Below, piece by piece: positions 12,601 through 26,336 of a stretch of DNA of 64,000 nucleotides (the first letter of the stretch is position 1; each line of letters starts with the position of its first letter). The DNA comes from Gymnorhina tibicen (taxonomy: Eukaryota; Chordata; Aves; Passeriformes; Artamidae), in the NCBI GenBank assembly GCA_013399875.1, contig VXAZ01001045.1, positions 974,661 to 1,038,660 on the forward strand, given 5' to 3'. The position numbers and the translations under genes were made by a program. Under the pieces are notes generated by a model. It searched no databases. It saw only the letters and a list, made by a program, of their open reading frames with translations, and had not been told where the DNA came from.

Positions 12601-15600
12601 AAAAAGCAAACCAACAAAAACAACCAACCAAAAAATGAACTAGCAAAGTTGAGAAAATATAAGAAAACCTCAGAGGCAATCCTTGCAGAAAGGAGTCCAG
12701 AAGTAAAATACATTCACAGGAGTCAGAAAACAGGAACATTGTGTACTTTACATATTGATTAACCAGGAAGAAAAAGAAACAATTAACATTGAAAAATAGG
12801 AGAAATTTAAAAGCATCTTTTGAAAACACAAGAAGATGATATTGTTTTGTTTAGTTACATGGCCTTTATTAATCACAGCTGTTGTCTTAATTGATCTCAG
12901 TTGCCATAATTTCTTAATAGTAGAGCTAAAAGGATGAAGTAATGACAAAGGGAAACAGATGTTAAGGGACACTTAATATAACTAATCTGTAGGAGAGTGA
13001 TAATACATCTTTTGATTTTGTAGTCTCTTTTGTAAAGCACTATTACTTTGCCTATTTTAATATTATATTAAATATTATAAATATTATAATATTTCCATAT
13101 GCTGCTGCTTAAAACAGAGCCAGCAACCATAAGATGAACATTTCTAAATGTTTTCTTATCTGCATTTTCTATCTAATCTGTATTTTCTATCTGAAATTTA
13201 CATTTATCTCTTTCTAGTGTGTCTATATGGTGAACATAAAATTACTAATGTGTGCCTATTAACTAGTTCCCCTATTGTAATGAGAATTTTACTTTATTAC
13301 TTGCTCTTTCTTGTTTCATTTTTTTCTTTTCTACCCAAGTGTTGCAGGTTTGTCTGCTGTTTTTGTTTCTAATTAAAACTTTTCTGATCCAAATATGTAT
13401 TTAAATGCACGAAAGTATTTAAAGGCTGCCTTTCAGATCTCACTATCTTTTTACATTCTCTGCAAATGGATAAAATCTGTCTTTTCTTCTGTGATTTAAC
13501 TTGAATCACTGTTTTGGTATCTCTGTCAATTCAATCTGCAAGGGTAATGCTGTCCTTCCCCAGAGAAGTGGCCAAAATTTCTATGTGTGGAAATTTCTAA
13601 CATTTTGAAAAAACTTTCATGTCTCATCACAATGGAAATAGAAACCTAAAACTTAAGAGAAAAAAAAAAACAACCAAGAAACAAGTCATCAAGCAAATTA
13701 CAACTTTGATTTCAAGTGTAAAGAAAGTCTCTATAAAATATACTCAATCTCTCAAAAAAAAGGAATTTCAAGCTCTACATACTTTCTTTAAAGAGAAGAC
13801 TCTCTGAAGAGCTGAACCCATTAACTGGCACAAAGACAGGTCTGACGGAAACACTTTGAGCCATGTCATAGCCGGGAGAATCCAGATGCTCCATGGAACT
13901 GAAGTCTCTAGCCCTCACACAGCAGAGACTTCATTAGCCACATTGCCCAAGGGCAAGCTGCCAGCTCCCCTTTTCCCCAGGCCCTGTCCCAAACCAGTCT
14001 TGTCTTTTAGTAGAATTTCTCAAAAATGTCTTTTGGTTTTGTTTTGCCAAGACTAGATTTTGTACCAAAAACGTGATGGAATTTTTATTTGTTTGCTTTG
14101 TTTCCTTGACCCATTCTATTTCCTAGGGTATTTCTACAAGAAAGAAGTACTGAGAAGCAGGGACTTGCCAGGACCAACAGGCTCTGACCTATTCTGGAAG
14201 TCCTCATCAACATTCTGACTCATTTGTAAGTAAGCAAATTATGATATCAATTCCCTAACTGGTTAGAACAAACTAAAGCACAGTGTTGCCTAAGACAAGG
14301 ACTGCTTTTTCATTGAAGCAAGTCTTTCATAATGTGAGAGTCTTAAGTAGTTTAACAAAAAAATATTCTTGTGCTGATTACTGCAATAAATCCAACCCAC
14401 GACACTGAAATAAAGCCACAGAATTACCATGATACACTATATTTCCTGCTTGATTAGTTCTATCTTATGAAGGTGTGGTGGGCTTACATTTATCCTCTCA
14501 TTGTCAGAAGGTGACATTAAAGTCATTAGTACTAAAAATGACTAATACTAATTGTTCCATGTTATCTTTTTCCTTAAAGACTTCTGTGTGCTTAGAACAG
14601 AAGAAATTTTTCTTAAATTCAGTCTAACTTAAACATTTTAATAGTGTCCAAGGGAAAAAACCCACAAATACTTCTCGAATATGTCATAATGTGAAGTGGT
14701 TCTTTTCTAAAAATTTCTTAGCTATCTGGATCAACAGAGAAACAAAACATTAGGCAAATAGAAGGATATATAGTACAGTCATCTCCTACTTACAGATTCA
14801 TTTTGAGTGCTTGTCCCTGCTGTGGTAATTTTCACAAACTAAATGTGAACAATCTCAGGATCAGCCAGTGAAGCTTTATTCCCCTTTTCATGTGAATACT
14901 TAATAACTCTGTCAACAAAATACTATTTATCCTTGTGTTTCCTATCTCTGAATTATTCTTGAGTTCTTCTCTGTAAAGATTCAGCTGGAACAATACTGAT
15001 TGCTTCTAATACTGAACATCCCAAAAAACCTGTACACTACTGACTATCTGATCCACTAGGAAATATGAGGAATATGAATTTCCTCAGGCAGAATAAAAAC
15101 TTTGATCTTCCACATTCTTCATGCATGTTCTGACCATTACACTAGACTATAAAAAGACCAAGTAACTTAAACAAAGGGCTATCCTTCTAATGAGGATTTC
15201 TGTAGCAACCATGAGAAGAACAAGAAGGCCACTCAGGGCTTAAAAATTATGACCAGTAACTCCCTTCTGTATATTAGAAAGTAAACATCTGTTTAGGCCA
15301 AAAGAATTTTTAGATCCTCAGCAATTTCTTTGACAAAAATTAGAAACTCACCAAAACCAGAAACTTGGGACAGTTGCTGAGTCAAGTGACTTGCAGCACT
15401 TCAGCTTTCTCTTCAGAGAAATATCTGAAAACTCCAGCTCTGCTGCACAGTCCAAAAGAGGGAGACACAACAAATAACCATGAAAGAACCACCTAATTGT
15501 GCAAATTTACGGTATCTACAATGGTTTGCTTGCTGTATATAAGGGGCAAACAATTTAAAGCAGATTTTCCAGTCAAGGAGCAATCAATTACTGACTATAA

Positions 15601-16487
15601 ACTAAGGGAACAAAATACCATGGTATTTTTCAATCCGCTTCTTGTTGTTCTCTAACACAGCTCTGCTCAGAAACACTGCCTAAAGAGCAATGCAACAAAT
15701 CTGCCATTCACTATCTACTTCAGGGTGAACTGAATAACTTTTTTGACCATATAGCTAGATTTACATAAACTGTGAATGGAATTCAGAGACTTGGCTCACA
15801 TGCCACCCCAAGTGGGTGAGTTGGGATGACATTAATCCTATGCAATGATACAGAAAAGCAATGGCCTCAAGAAGGGGAACTGTCTTGGGGTGACTGCCTA
15901 AACCACCACAGGAACATTCAAAATTTCTAACCTGTGTGTGTAAAGATATAGGTCACCAAAGTCTTATGAAGGCTGGATTTACTGTTGAATTGATTTTGTT
16001 TTGAAATACTACTACTACTACTTATTATAATAATTGAAATAATTCCTTTAAACTGGAATGTATAAATAACACCATCATAAAAATATATTCTTCCTGGCAT
16101 TTCAGTGTCGGAAGATCCATTACAAAGTCTTTGGACTGAAATAGACTTTGTATCTGCATCAAAAAAATAAATGTAACACTTTTACTCATACCTTTAAATG
16201 GGCTTCTCTTCCAGTGTTCTCTGCTTCTACTTTAGTTCATCCATCGTCACTTTGATATTAAGAAGTACTTCAAGAAAAGTGTCAAAGTAATTTTAAAATT
16301 TAGAATATTTCTTGAAGGCTCACTAACATTTCTAAATTTTCCCTTTTAAGGATTCCATTACTTGATTCTACCATAAGACTTCATAAAACTTCATTCTTGT
16401 TATCAGAATGAAAGACTATGACAGTAAGCACATGGTGCTAAATTTTGCAGTGCTGGAGCATCAACAAAAGAGTAAATCCATCAAAAT
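6611..16487. other. Long gene-poor A/T-rich stretch
   Basis: Nearly 10 kb with no open frame above about 85 codons and no repeat I can name. Minor items: an alternating TA/TG stretch near 6762-6792, short duplications 'aatgactaccac' (7608-7631) and 'ttccagttcaaagaa' (9652 and 9687), several T8-T11 runs, the palindrome at 11499-11524 (listed separately), and an A/T palindromic run near 13055-13095. It may include very old repeats that are no longer readable by eye. Confidence 0.5.
11499..11524. repeat. Perfect A/T palindrome
   Basis: A 12-bp arm (tatatatagata) and its exact reverse complement are separated by TG. It could extrude as a cruciform. It may simply be a symmetrical (TA/GATA)-like microsatellite. 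Confidence 0.6.
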
Positions 16488-16832
16488 ATAGCAGCCTTCC
16501 AGTACCTAAAGTACAACAAACCTGGAGAGGGCAAGGCCTTTTTTAGAAGGGCATGTAGTGGTAGGTCAAGGGGATAACATGGCTTTAAACTGAAAGAGGA
16601 CAGGTTTAGATTACACATTAGTAAGAAATTCTTTACTGTGACGGTGGTGAGGTACTGGAACATGTTATCCTGAGAAGCTGCAGATGCCCCATCCCTGGAA
16701 GTGTTCAAGGCCAGGTTGGATTGGGCTCTGAGCAACCTGGTCTAGTGGGAGGTGTCCCTGTCCATGACAGGGATGGTGGAACTAGGTGATCTTTAAGATA
16801 CCTTTCAACCCAAACCATTCTCTAATTCTATG
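16488..16832 (+). mobile_element. CR1 LINE, 5'-truncated 3' end
   Basis: Plus-strand CR1 3' end beginning near 'gcagccttccagtacc' and running through the ORF2 C-terminus. Recognisable boxes are 'ctttaaactgaaagagg', 'aagaaattctttactgtg', 'gatgccccatccctggaag', 'aaggccaggttgga' and 'aacctggtctagtgggagg'. It ends in 'cctttcaacccaaaccatt' followed by the degenerate octamer tail 'ctctaattctatg'. CR1 copies are normally cut off at the 5' end by incomplete reverse transcription. Divergence is modest and the frame is broken. Seen directly, with the family assigned from knowledge of avian CR1. Confidence 0.9.
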
Positions 16833-19800
16833 GAATACATCTGAGATTTTGCCTTGGTAGATCAGCCTCATATTGAACATTTAATGGCAAGATATCATTC
16901 AGGTGAAGTGCAATCTGAATATGGTAGAATTTCAGATATAGTTTGCTTTCTTTAGTTCCTGAATAAAGTAGGATTAATTCATACCATATTTCAGGTAAGA
17001 AAGTGATATTTTATATATGGGATTGCTGCAGGCACACCACCATGTCATCATGATATTTGTAGGACACAAATGGGAGACTGCAGTATTCGCTGATCTCCAT
17101 GAGCATGTAATTTGTTCATAGTATTCTACGAACAGAAAGTGAGTCTATTTACATATGGATTTTTAAAATTTCTGTACTAAGTGGCTTTCAGTACCAGATT
17201 TCATTAAACTGAAAAGTTGGAAGAACATTTTGTTTTCTTGTCTTGGCTCTTCAGTTTCTTAAACTGCTTATGCAACTGTAGCATAGAAATGCTGAAATAG
17301 AAAATATTACTATCTTTTATCAACTTTTAAAAGCCAGACTTGATTTGATTATCTAGGGCTCTCGTGCATGATTCTTCACTCATATCCCTCTGCTTGCATA
17401 TATTTTGTCAATCTTCTGCTCCTTGTTTGGGAGTCTGCAAGATATTCTTGCGTTTTCTTGTCCAAATTTCTCGCTGCGAAAAGCCATGCTTACAGTTTCA
17501 GGGTCTGGCTTTAGAAATTTGCACATTTTCCTCATCATCACAACTTTACCTCCTTAATTTCCTACTGAATTCCTTTTAAATACCTCATTCTAGTTCTCCA
17601 TTTAGAAATTCGCTTAACGTGGCCAAAATAGAGCTATTTTATTTTCCACATTCCACATTTTTCTTCTTTATGATAATCTCCACAATACTTTGTCATGCTG
17701 ATATTTTATTAGTTAGGGTTTTGTTTGGCTTGAAACAACCACAGCTCTCATTTCTGGACACAAAAACTCCTACGTTAACCTTTTTCGCATCACACAAACC
17801 ATGTCTAAGAAAACTGATTTTCACAGTGATGAATAAGAAATGAGACTGATATTTTGACTGCCCCACACAATCCTTCCAATTGAACATTATTATTTTAACA
17901 TTAGGAACAACAATTTTTCCACATCATTTGTTCTTGTCTAAACATTTGTGTACCAAATTCATGCAGCCTCCTACATGTATAATTACCCACATAATGGCTA
18001 TATGAGAAAAAAGATGCAACTACAGTTATACCAAAATATTTTACCTTTTCCCTTCTTCACATAATTTTCCAAATGTTTTCTTATGAAATTTTTTTGGTTT
18101 AAAATTTTTTCTTATTGTCATGCTTTAGACTGGCTCAGAATTGCATGGACAAAAATATGGGGAGAAATAATTTAACTAGTGAAATGTGTAGTGTCTAATA
18201 CAGAGAACTTGGATAGAATTCCCCACTAATTGATTATAAGATTTATGTTTGCTCTCTTAATAAAAAAAAAAACACCTAAAACCAAAGACTCATAAAACAG
18301 GAATTTCAAAAAATGAACTACAAATTTTGTTTAACAATGTCAATGAATTGGTAAATACAAATGATAGAACTTTGGTTTCTGGTCCTATATAAACAAATAG
18401 TTCATGTTCTACTTATCTTACTCTGAATGTGCTTAAAACAAAATACATTTTTTTGAAAGTAAAGACACCATTACTAGTGTACCAAAAATTTGCAACATAG
18501 TCTTAATAGCTAGATTAATTTCCAATAAAAATTGAATCATTGATATACATTTAAGCTCATTGTATCTGCTTGATGCCTATTTGTGTGTCTGACATCCTTT
18601 TGTGTTCATAATATGCATGTTCGAGGTACATTATTGATTAATTGTATTCATGTTAAATGCAAATTGAGGGAATAGCTCATAACTGCCTCAGGTATGCCTT
18701 GCTAGACAGCATGCAAGTTAACCTGGTCTTTTTAAAAAGCTGAGCATTAGAAAAACATGTCATTGATGTAGAATTTTAATGAGGTGTAAATGGAGTTGCT
18801 ATGGAGAAATAATATGGTATGGTGTTATATAAAAATGTGTACAATATCAGAATTTCTTGGAACAATTCCTTGTACAGACCACTTCTATACAGTCAGATTT
18901 TTAGCTATCAATCACTTTATAAAGTCTGGCAAATAATAGGTCCCAAGGTCCCACTGATTGCCATGTGTGTAATCTGACACATAAATCAACACTTCCCTAA
19001 TAAAGAACCAGTGAAAGTCCTAACATTTCATGTTCTAGAGGACTGTGTTTTGGCAAAGTGTCAAGTCAGGAAAGCATCTGGACATAGATCTAAAGAACTG
19101 GAGATTACAGAAATTCTTTTATTTTGCCCTGCCATGTGCTGATGTGCCAAATACCTTAAAATTACCTCTGTGCATCCTTTCTCTTAATACAACAGGGTAT
19201 GGATGCAAAAACCAGCTATCTCACCAGGCTTTATGAAAGTGCTTTTCTATTATATGTGCCAAGTAAATCATACATGTTTCAACCCCAGCAATATAAAAAT
19301 CCCCTGTAGCAAGCATGTAATCTTTCAGTGAGTGAAGAAACAGGTAAAATGAATTCGGCAATTAGAATAAAACTGAACCAGAAGTGAAGAGAACAAGACA
19401 AGAGAAAAGGAGAGAGTGAGCTAATCATTGAGCTAATCATTCAGATCCACAGTTCTCTCTCAGCCACCTGCTCCTTGGAAAAAAATAAGGAACGGTTTAC
19501 ATCTAGCACAGGACGTGCCTTCACAGAAACAAGCACACTAGGGGCAACTTAAGCTCTCAAGTTGCTTCTTTGCACCTTTACAGGAAATATTTTTCAGCTT
19601 CTTTAGTTCAGTAGACACATGTGCAAGTCAATCCAGGATACCACCACACACTACCTTGCTTGGACTTTCTACTTCCATGCAGATAACACAACATGGGTTT
19701 GACAGGCTCACCCTGCCTCAACCTGTGTTTCTCAACAGAAGCAGCTTACTGTGAAGCAAAGAAGTTTTCTCAGAAACAGAAAATAAAGATAGAATATAGG

Positions 19801-22346
19801 TTAGAAGTCTGGAAATAAAAAAGCCTGGAAAACTAATAACAAATGACATTTAATTGAAACTTTATCAGCCTGTGGTTGCTCTGTTTTCAGATACCACTTT
19901 TTTACCTGATGAAGCTAATGTGACAATAACTCATACAGAATTTAGACGGTCAATCTTACTCTATTACATGAAATTATTAACATCATAAGGCTAAAAATTT
20001 TTCACTAAATTAAGTTTTGTATAATCTATCACATAATACATGTTTTGCTTTTCTGTCTGACCTTCCATGAAGAGCACAAACAAGGTCTATTTCCTGTAAC
20101 TTTGCGATAGCTATAACAGTATCAAGGTTGATACTTAAGCTAACTTAATCTTCTTCTCAGTGGCTATTGTAGTCCCCTGTAAGCTCTGAACAATGTAACT
20201 ATACTGCTACCAAGACACAAGACTGATTGCCAGATTCTCTGTCTACAATACATTGAAGGTAGCTTTCTCACTGTAGATATACTCTGAGCCTTATAAAAAT
20301 GCTCAAGGTCCATCAGAATTACTCCATTCCAGAAACTGTATTGGGACTCATTAACTAGTTCTTTCATTAGACCATTCTTTCCCTGTATAGATGTAGTTCT
20401 GACTAAAAAAATATTTCAAATGAAGCCAGGCATCACATAAGTTTATTGATTTTTATTGACATCAGTGATGAACATATATAAACCAAAAAAAAAAAAAAAT
20501 CAGCTAGTTACAGATAAAATAAGAGAATTTAAAATGTGGCAAACACTAAACTCAACTCTTTGAAGTTGCATAAGTCCTTAACAGTTCAGAATTAAAGCAT
20601 TGTTTATGGTATGAAAAATTCTAAATGGAAATAGACTTACTTCACTATGAACAACTGGCAATGAAATGGAATAATTTTATTTTAAGGAAATATTTATATG
20701 TCCAATAAAGGTGTATAGAGATGAATAAAAAATTAGTAGCTACTTGAAAAATACTAAAAGTGTGAAGATACCTATATAAGATCCCGGCAGTGTCACTGAA
20801 TCAACTATCTTGATGTGTGAAAAAATCTAGACACAAACACATGGGATACTGCACAGCTGAGAAGAGACTCTAAGGCAGTGGAAAAGGCAAAGTGGTAACA
20901 TAATAATTTAGTCCCAAGAAGTCCATAACTATGTTTTGTCCATATAGTTCTTCTAGATACCTTTAAAATAACAGCACGGATAGAGATTAAGGCAGTCCTC
21001 AGTGACTTATGGTCATTCTGAACTTTTCAGATTTTAGTTTCAGTTATGTGTACTTCCAGAAAATTTCTGAGGAATTTTCAGGAGTAGATTCCATAAAAAA
21101 GTCCCCCTAAGAAAGGTTCACCTATGTTTCAGAAGACAAATTTTCCAAAATTTTCTGTCTGCTGTAGAGAAAAAATGAAAAGGCAACTGAACCTGTGAAA
21201 ATTACACGAAGTACAAGTGTGGTACAGGTAATGAGGTCATCACCAGACACTCCACTACGCCATCACTCCTTAGGAACTCCAGGAGAAGACTGGTTTTCAG
21301 GATCACAGTTCAACAGTAGTCTAGAAAAATGGTCTAGCAAGTTATTGTCTGAGAGAATTCATTCTCCATGTCTCTTCTATGGGGCTGTTCACACATTCTG
21401 TGTTTTCACTATCTAGATGTATATAGTAGACTTCTGAGTTACAGTCAGTGGAGAGAATGAACACTTCTAAAGTGTGATTTATTTCATTTTAAAGAGATAT
21501 TAGAACAAACTGTAATACACTATCTACAAGCATCCCTTTTTTCTCCATTGTCTTTGAAGGAAGTCTAGGCTGTTTAGCTGAGTCTGGACTGGATGTCTGG
21601 ACCGTATATGTCTTTTTAAATTAATTTTAGTTATTACATTTCTAAAGCTTTCCAATTTTCTCTTTCACAAAGCCCCACTTCACAAGGTGTTCTAAAAAAA
21701 AATCATGTTGCATTCCTAAAGATATTTCACTTGCCCTTTTATTCGTTTCTGAGTCTGCATACCACACATGTACCAGAATACTACACTGCCAAATGTGTAG
21801 GTTCCAGAAGATCATGCTTGGTCCTCCAGGCCAAAAAAGGAACAGAGCTCATGTTCTCTCTGCTTAGGGATAACTCCCTCTGGTGCAGCCTAGTGAGAGC
21901 CATATGAATAGCATTTGGTCACGGGTTGTCTCATGAATGCCTGGTGCATTCACAAGGCTATCAAACCTATGTGCTCCCTTTCTCCTTTGGATTTAGTAGC
22001 AAAGGTGTCAATAGTAGTAAGAGAGACATTTGTGTGTACATATAGAAATACAAGATATTTACCTTGGGACTACTTTAATTTAGATCAAGTCCTGACTAAT
22101 TTAGGTGGGCTCTGACTTCAGAGAACGTAATTCAGCCCTTGTCTGTGGAAGAAACATCCACAGGGACTCTCTTACCATTTTTACCTTTACTTTACTACTA
22201 CCTTGCTCCTTGTAGTCTCATTTGGAGCTGATAACTGTTAGGAATAAATGTCTTCTTAATGATACAATCATTTTCCTATTAAAAATTTTTGTTTTCTTGC
22301 ATCTAGGAGAAATTATTCCTAGGCATACAACATTTATCTCTAAACA
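16833..22346. other. Unique A/T-rich DNA
   Basis: No gene or confident repeat. Minor items: duplicated 'gagctaatcatt' (19417-19441), an A14-A15 run near 20486, and an A11 run near 18261. Around 18540-18720 the sequence contains ATTGATTAATTG and an ATGCAAAT octamer, which resembles many conserved noncoding elements, but conservation cannot be judged from one sequence. Confidence 0.5.
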
Positions 22347-22402
22347 GAAGGACTAGATGATTTTTAAGGTCCATTCCAACCCCTTAACAATCTATTCTGT
22401 GA
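22347..22402 (+). mobile_element. Short CR1 3' tail fragment
   Basis: Only the last part of a CR1 3' UTR is present: 'ggactagatgatttttaagg', 'tccattccaacccctt' and a terminal 'tattctgtgat' octamer remnant. This is a very short, 5'-truncated insertion on the plus strand. Confidence 0.75.
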
Positions 22403-25400
22403 TATGCTTTGATCATTCAGAGTCCAAGACACACATATTCCTATGGCAGGTCATACCTTTATACTCTTAATGAAATTTTATGTAACATTCTGCTCTCTTT
22501 AGCTCATCTGGAGACATTTGTGCAAAATTCTAAACACTTGGTGTTTAGGAATGAATCATAGCTCCAAATGTTCTCATCAACTCCAAATTTTCAAAATATT
22601 TGTTCTAGACACAGAGTTGAGAGCAATATTAGGCAGGATTTTGATAGTAGATGTCTCTACATCATCCTAGAAGAGCATTACAATGATTACTTTATTTTCT
22701 CTGTGTCAATGCATGCCTATTACAAGGAGATCTGATTTTCTTCATTAGATGAATCAAATAGCTGAGTGTATGAATCACAGTCTGAATGTCTTAAAATTTA
22801 AAAACAGGCAACAGGATCTGATATAACATGCTCCAAAAATTATTGTTGCATAATTATTATTAAATTTTGACTCATGCACCAGAACCAGTGTGCATCATGA
22901 AATAGTGTTTTCACCTAAAACCATCCCTTCTATGATCAGAATCTGCTACCTGCATATTTAAAGATACTCTTTCTTATCCTACTTATCATGTAAAACCCCA
23001 CCATTATTCTAAATTTTGTTTTCTTCCTATTCTAACAATTCTAAAACAGTTGTGTTTACCAAACTCAGGGGTCCTATTCCTACCCTTCTTTCATAAATAA
23101 CTGGACACATTCTGTTTTACAGGCAGATTACATACCTGAAATTTATAAACTGTAACTGAAGATGCCTCATTTAGATTACTGCCTTTTTTTTCTTAGACCA
23201 ATACATTTTGTAGCAGAGTACAGAAGTATAAATGGGAAACTCAGTACTCACACATCTTTGTCTTTGGTTTCTATTTCTGACATACTAATCTCTGTAGTTT
23301 AAAAAAATGAAATAGCACATCTAGAAATATGTGTCTGGCTTCAGACACTGTGTTCTCTGATTGTCAATTTTCTGTTTTATAAGGCATGTAATGCTCTTGC
23401 TCAGAAGGGTGCTCATGTCAGTTTAGGCTGACTTCTTTTTTTTCATTGGTCAATAACTTGTCAATGGCTTTGCGTGCACCTGCTAAATGAGTCTCCTTTC
23501 AGATAATTCTGAAGAGGAGTAAACTTGCCAGATGTCCATTTAGCTTAGAAGCTGTTTCTGACCGAGACCAAAAACAACTAGCAAAACAAAGGGAGGAATT
23601 GTCCCCACTGAATACACAAGCAGGTGCAGGACAAGCAGAAGAAAAGTTCTTTCCAAAAGGACAATACACGGGTCAGATATGAGAAAACTAGAACAATTAG
23701 TGTGATATAACAATTATGGCAGCCCTCTCAGAAATGACAGCTTCTACCTCCTGTTCTGCCTGACTATTGTATTAACAGCACTTGCCTAAATTATAGCTTA
23801 CTGGAGATCAAGATTTCATGCATATTTTTCTTCACCAGCTGGTTGCTGACTAGTGAAGTTATAATAAACATGACTGTAAACTTGGGTTCTTAGAGATCTT
23901 TAACTGTACCAATTTGTGTGGTGCTAAGACAAGAATCATGACAACATACTACAATTTGATCTGATTATTGTTTTAATCAGTTAGCATTTCTGTTTCAGTG
24001 AGTAAGGCACACACAGAAGTGTGTGTGGTACCCTCATTGCTTTAGATCTGGTCAGTTCTTTTTCCAGAAATGGGACAAGATGTGAATACTTGAGGTACTT
24101 TCTAAGACTCTATTTGAGTTGAGAATGAGGAAGCATTGTAAAACATAAAGATTCAGTCTACTCAGGTATCTTACAAACATTAAGGAACCTAACCTCCAAA
24201 CTAATAATGGCATATTACTTTTATTTCAAAGAGATCTATGTTCTCTCCCTCCACTTTCTGATCTTTCATGACTTAAAAGGCCTAAAATCTTAAATTCTCT
24301 CTAAGAGAAGATTTTCTAGTTCAGAAATGGCACTCTGAATCATTCAGAATCACATTCCCTTCCTTGGCTGTAGTAGCTGTTGTGAAGTTACATATTTTTC
24401 AAGATGCCAGAACACGTTACAAGATTTCTGCATAAATAACCTTTGGGTTATAAGTAAAAAACAATTATCAGCAGCAGTGTAAGCTATATGCTTACTTGAT
24501 AGTGTAAAGCAATGTTTTATAGGTTGCTCTGGTAACCATCCTTCCTCAAGATCCATTGGTTTTCTTCTTGCTTTACAAAAACCTCCTCAGGTCTCATTTT
24601 ATACATATTGTAAAAGATGGAGCTATACTCATGAAAACTTTATATCTTCCGTAGATGGCAGCTTATTTAACTTCGCAATAATATAACCAGAGGCTTCTTC
24701 CTCCCCCAGAGTAGTATGTTACTGGAAGGAACAAAATTATCAGAGCTACTGAATCTTGGCTTTGGTGTGGGACGGGGGAAATTCATTTAGGCTATTTTCA
24801 TTGACATAGAAAAATGATTGGAAGATAAAATAAGATAAACTATGACAGCTATATTTACTTCCCTCTTGTTTTCTTTTAATTTCTGTCAAAATTTTTCAAC
24901 AAACAGAAATTAATTTAATGGAGAAAATAAGAACATTTATTTCAAAGTAAGTAGCAGGTATGTTTATTTCTTTTCTATTTATATAAAAGACAGTTTAAAT
25001 TATTAAACATATTGTGGTGTATTAGTAGTTATTTACAATTTTATGTCTTATGTAATGCTGTCACAGACTAGTTAAGAAATAGTGAAAATATCAGTTATGC
25101 AACATAAAAGAAAAAAATCTAATTGCTATTAAATTCAAAATTTCTCAGAAGATATTTCTTATTGTTAAAAATTTCTTAAAAGAAAGATTACCTTTTTAAA
25201 TGAAAACTCATGCATTTTTCTGACAGAATTCAGAGATTTGACCAGCTTTGAATTTAATTCTCCAAGTTGAATCAAGAAGAACATCAACAACCCACAAAAG
25301 CTGTTGAAAAGTGAAGCAATTCAAAGCACGTGCAGAACTACTCATCTCTTCCACTTTAATTACATCAGTCTCACCATAATGGAGAAAAGAGTGGGATAGC

Positions 25401-25984
25401 AGTGGCCATGAATAGAGAGAATTTAAGGGATGAGTTATCTAACTGTTAAAACATGCAGTCTTCATAGTTTGCCTAAGGTCTTTCCTCAAGACTTTCCTTA
25501 AAAAAGCCTTTGATCTTATTTACTTCCCTCAAAGGCTTAGAAAATGGGGAAACTCAAATAAGAGTAGGCATAGAAATAATAGCACTTAATTAGTACTTGG
25601 TGCTGAAAATCTCCAAAGTGCCCTACAAATATAGACTAATCATCACAAGATCATTTTAAGGAGAGATAAATGTTTATACGCTAATAAAAAAGTTTTAAAA
25701 ATATTCCCCAATGTTAAATGCCTTGACTCAAGGTTAAAGCAAAACAGCCAAAGAATTTGGAGATAAAAAATTCATAGGTTTTCATCTACATGCCATGTTT
25801 AATCTAAGTTCAGGGTCAAAAGTAGCTCTTAATTAACACAAAAAGTGAAAACTAATTACATTCTTGATAAATTGTATTGTCACAAAAACTTGCAATTATA
25901 AAATATGAAAACTTCCATATGATAAATTTATAAGAATTTTTTTTACTATTATTTATTTAAATTCAGGAAATGTAAGGTTCCAAT
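22403..25984. other. Unique A/T-rich DNA
   Basis: No gene or repeat recognised. A small perfect hairpin lies at 22530-22548 (ctaaacac/gtgtttag, 3-nt loop). The rest is A/T-rich, with open frames of chance length only. Confidence 0.5.
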
Positions 25985-26336
25985 TGTCATCTCCTCACAG
26001 GTGAGGTGTAACCATCCCTCTAATTAGCTTTGTGGTCCTCCCTTGGACTTGCTCCAACAGGTCCATGTCCTTCCTGTGCTGAGCACCCCAGAGCTGGATG
26101 CAGCACTGTGGGTGGGCTCTCACCAGAGCTGAGTAGAAGGGCAGAATCCCCTTCCTCACCCTGCTGGCCCTGCTGGTTTGGATGCAGCCCAGGGTACAAG
26201 TGGTTTTCTGGGCTGCAAGGGCACCTTGCCAGGTCATGTCCAGCCTCTCATTGACCAGCACCCCCAAATCCCTCTTGGCAGAGTTGCTTTCAGCCTGTTC
26301 ACCCCCCAACCCATGTTCACACTGGTTCTTGCTTGG
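25985..26336 (-). mobile_element. CR1 LINE internal fragment (ORF2 C-terminal part)
   Basis: The minus strand holds a frame of about 104 codons (25995-26309) with the hallmark CR1 ORF2 C-terminal order: K-R-D-L-G-V-L-V-N, then A-L-A-A-Q-K, then C-I-Q-T-S, then P-F-Y-S-A-L-V-R, then L-L-E-Q-V-Q. This segment follows the reverse transcriptase core in CR1. Both ends are cut: the 3' UTR and octamer tail are missing on the left and the RT core on the right. The block is markedly more G/C-rich than its flanks. It is relatively well preserved but not a functional gene. Confidence 0.9.

Noticed and set aside
25995..26309. 104-codon minus-strand frame as a possible host exon
   Set aside because: The motif order identifies it as the CR1 ORF2 C-terminal part.
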